Shown here: positions 63,815 to 64,000 of the stretch, piece by piece
How positions within the stretch are numbered: the first letter of the stretch is position 1
Layout: every line of letters begins with the position of its first letter
DNA from: CADEFX01 sp963840425
GTDB lineage: Bacteria > Pseudomonadota > Alphaproteobacteria > Rhizobiales > Hyphomicrobiaceae
Direction of reading: 5' to 3'
Length of the DNA stretch: 64,000 nucleotides
NCBI GenBank assembly: GCA_963840425.1
Contig: CAWIYZ010000026.1
Location: 62,001-126,000, forward strand
The notes under the pieces: model-generated
What the model was told of the DNA's origin: nothing
The model's database searches: none
Seen by the model: only the letters and a program-made list of their open reading frames with translations
Translations under genes and position numbers: made by a program

Positions 63815-64000
63815 TTGCAGCGGGCTGCCAATCAGGGCGGCGCGCAGATTGCTCGATTGGTCGAGGGAAAGCTTGCTCGTGCTGTCGGTCTTCACACCAA
63901 CGAATGTCGCCTGTTGGGAGACGCTTCGTCCCGACTGATCGCAGCGAGCCCTGTTTCTGCGCAATATCGGCATCTCGACAACCCATATGATTTCGAAAAC
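63815..64000 (+). CDS. Partial open frame at the window edge
   Basis: Right after the membrane protein stop, the same frame stays open to the end of the window: LQRAANQGGAQIARLVEGKLARAVGL and further HTNECRLLGDASSRLIAASPV. It looks more protein-like than the overlapping frame that begins at the ATG at 63793. The start is uncertain (a TTG at 63815 is the first candidate) and the function is unknown. Confidence 0.35.
   Translation, partial: MQRAANQGGAQIARLVEGKLARAVGLHTNECRLLGDASSRLIAASPVSAQYRHLDNPYDFEN

Overview
The window is GC-rich chromosomal DNA that looks like an alphaproteobacterium of the Hyphomicrobiales (Rhizobiales) type. The clues are an imuA-imuB-dnaE2 mutagenesis cassette headed by a GAAC-N7-GAAC LexA box, an HWE-type histidine kinase with a DUF4118 sensor, a DUF1194 protein, and nuoA-F genes with separate nuoC and nuoD. 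The genus cannot be named from sequence alone.

Layout. 1-492: 3' end of an RND efflux permease. 547-1906: a TPR protein broken by one frameshift. 2450-8051: leftward imuA-imuB-dnaE2 SOS mutasome with its LexA box. 8189-9778: a CitE-like lyase and an isochorismatase-fold cysteine hydrolase, both leftward. 10232-21174: a rightward cluster of an AtzG-like small protein, an amidase, a complete peptide-type ABC importer, a second amidase, a second AtzG-like protein, a third (frameshifted) amidase and a GAF protein. 21234-28036: leftward M19 dipeptidase, a small secreted protein, and hydantoinase subunits HyuB and HyuA. 28611-34964: a second peptide-type importer (A-B-C-D-F order, leftward) whose reading frames are broken at about 20 places while all domain signatures survive. 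35051-36505: an alpha/beta-hydrolase-fold protein with alanine at the nucleophile position and an intradiol ring-cleavage dioxygenase. 37119-40694: a Bug/TctC solute-binding protein, an SDR and a GMC oxidoreductase. Together 8-41 kb reads as a catabolic region for amides, cyclic imides/ureides, peptides and possibly aromatic acids. The substrates are not fixed by sequence.

41172-47838: Tat-exported alpha-carbonic anhydrase, a chemoreceptor with CheW, a dienelactone-hydrolase-like enzyme, a DUF6295 protein, a 24-residue membrane microprotein with its own terminator, and an HWE sensor kinase. 48093-52371: assorted enzymes (amidohydrolase, PPOX flavoprotein, ketopantoate-reductase-like, TIM-barrel isomerase, TauD-type dioxygenase). 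52774-53529: exported DUF1194 protein. 53762-58559: nuoA-B-C-D-E-F of respiratory complex I. A threonine aldolase follows nuoF, and the expected nuoG is not present in the remaining 4.4 kb.

59640-64000 has a different character: a replication-initiator-like protein split by a frameshift, a small excisionase/MerR-type DNA-binding protein, and a four-helix membrane protein ending in a primase-like winged helix. It is probably a plasmid- or phage-derived element inserted in, or just downstream of, the truncated nuo operon.

Single-base frameshifts recur across the window (about 1.5, 7.3, 7.5, 19.4, 21.3, 28.6-33.9, 49.4 and 61.2 kb). Coding signal resumes cleanly after each one, so sequencing or assembly error is at least as likely as real gene decay.
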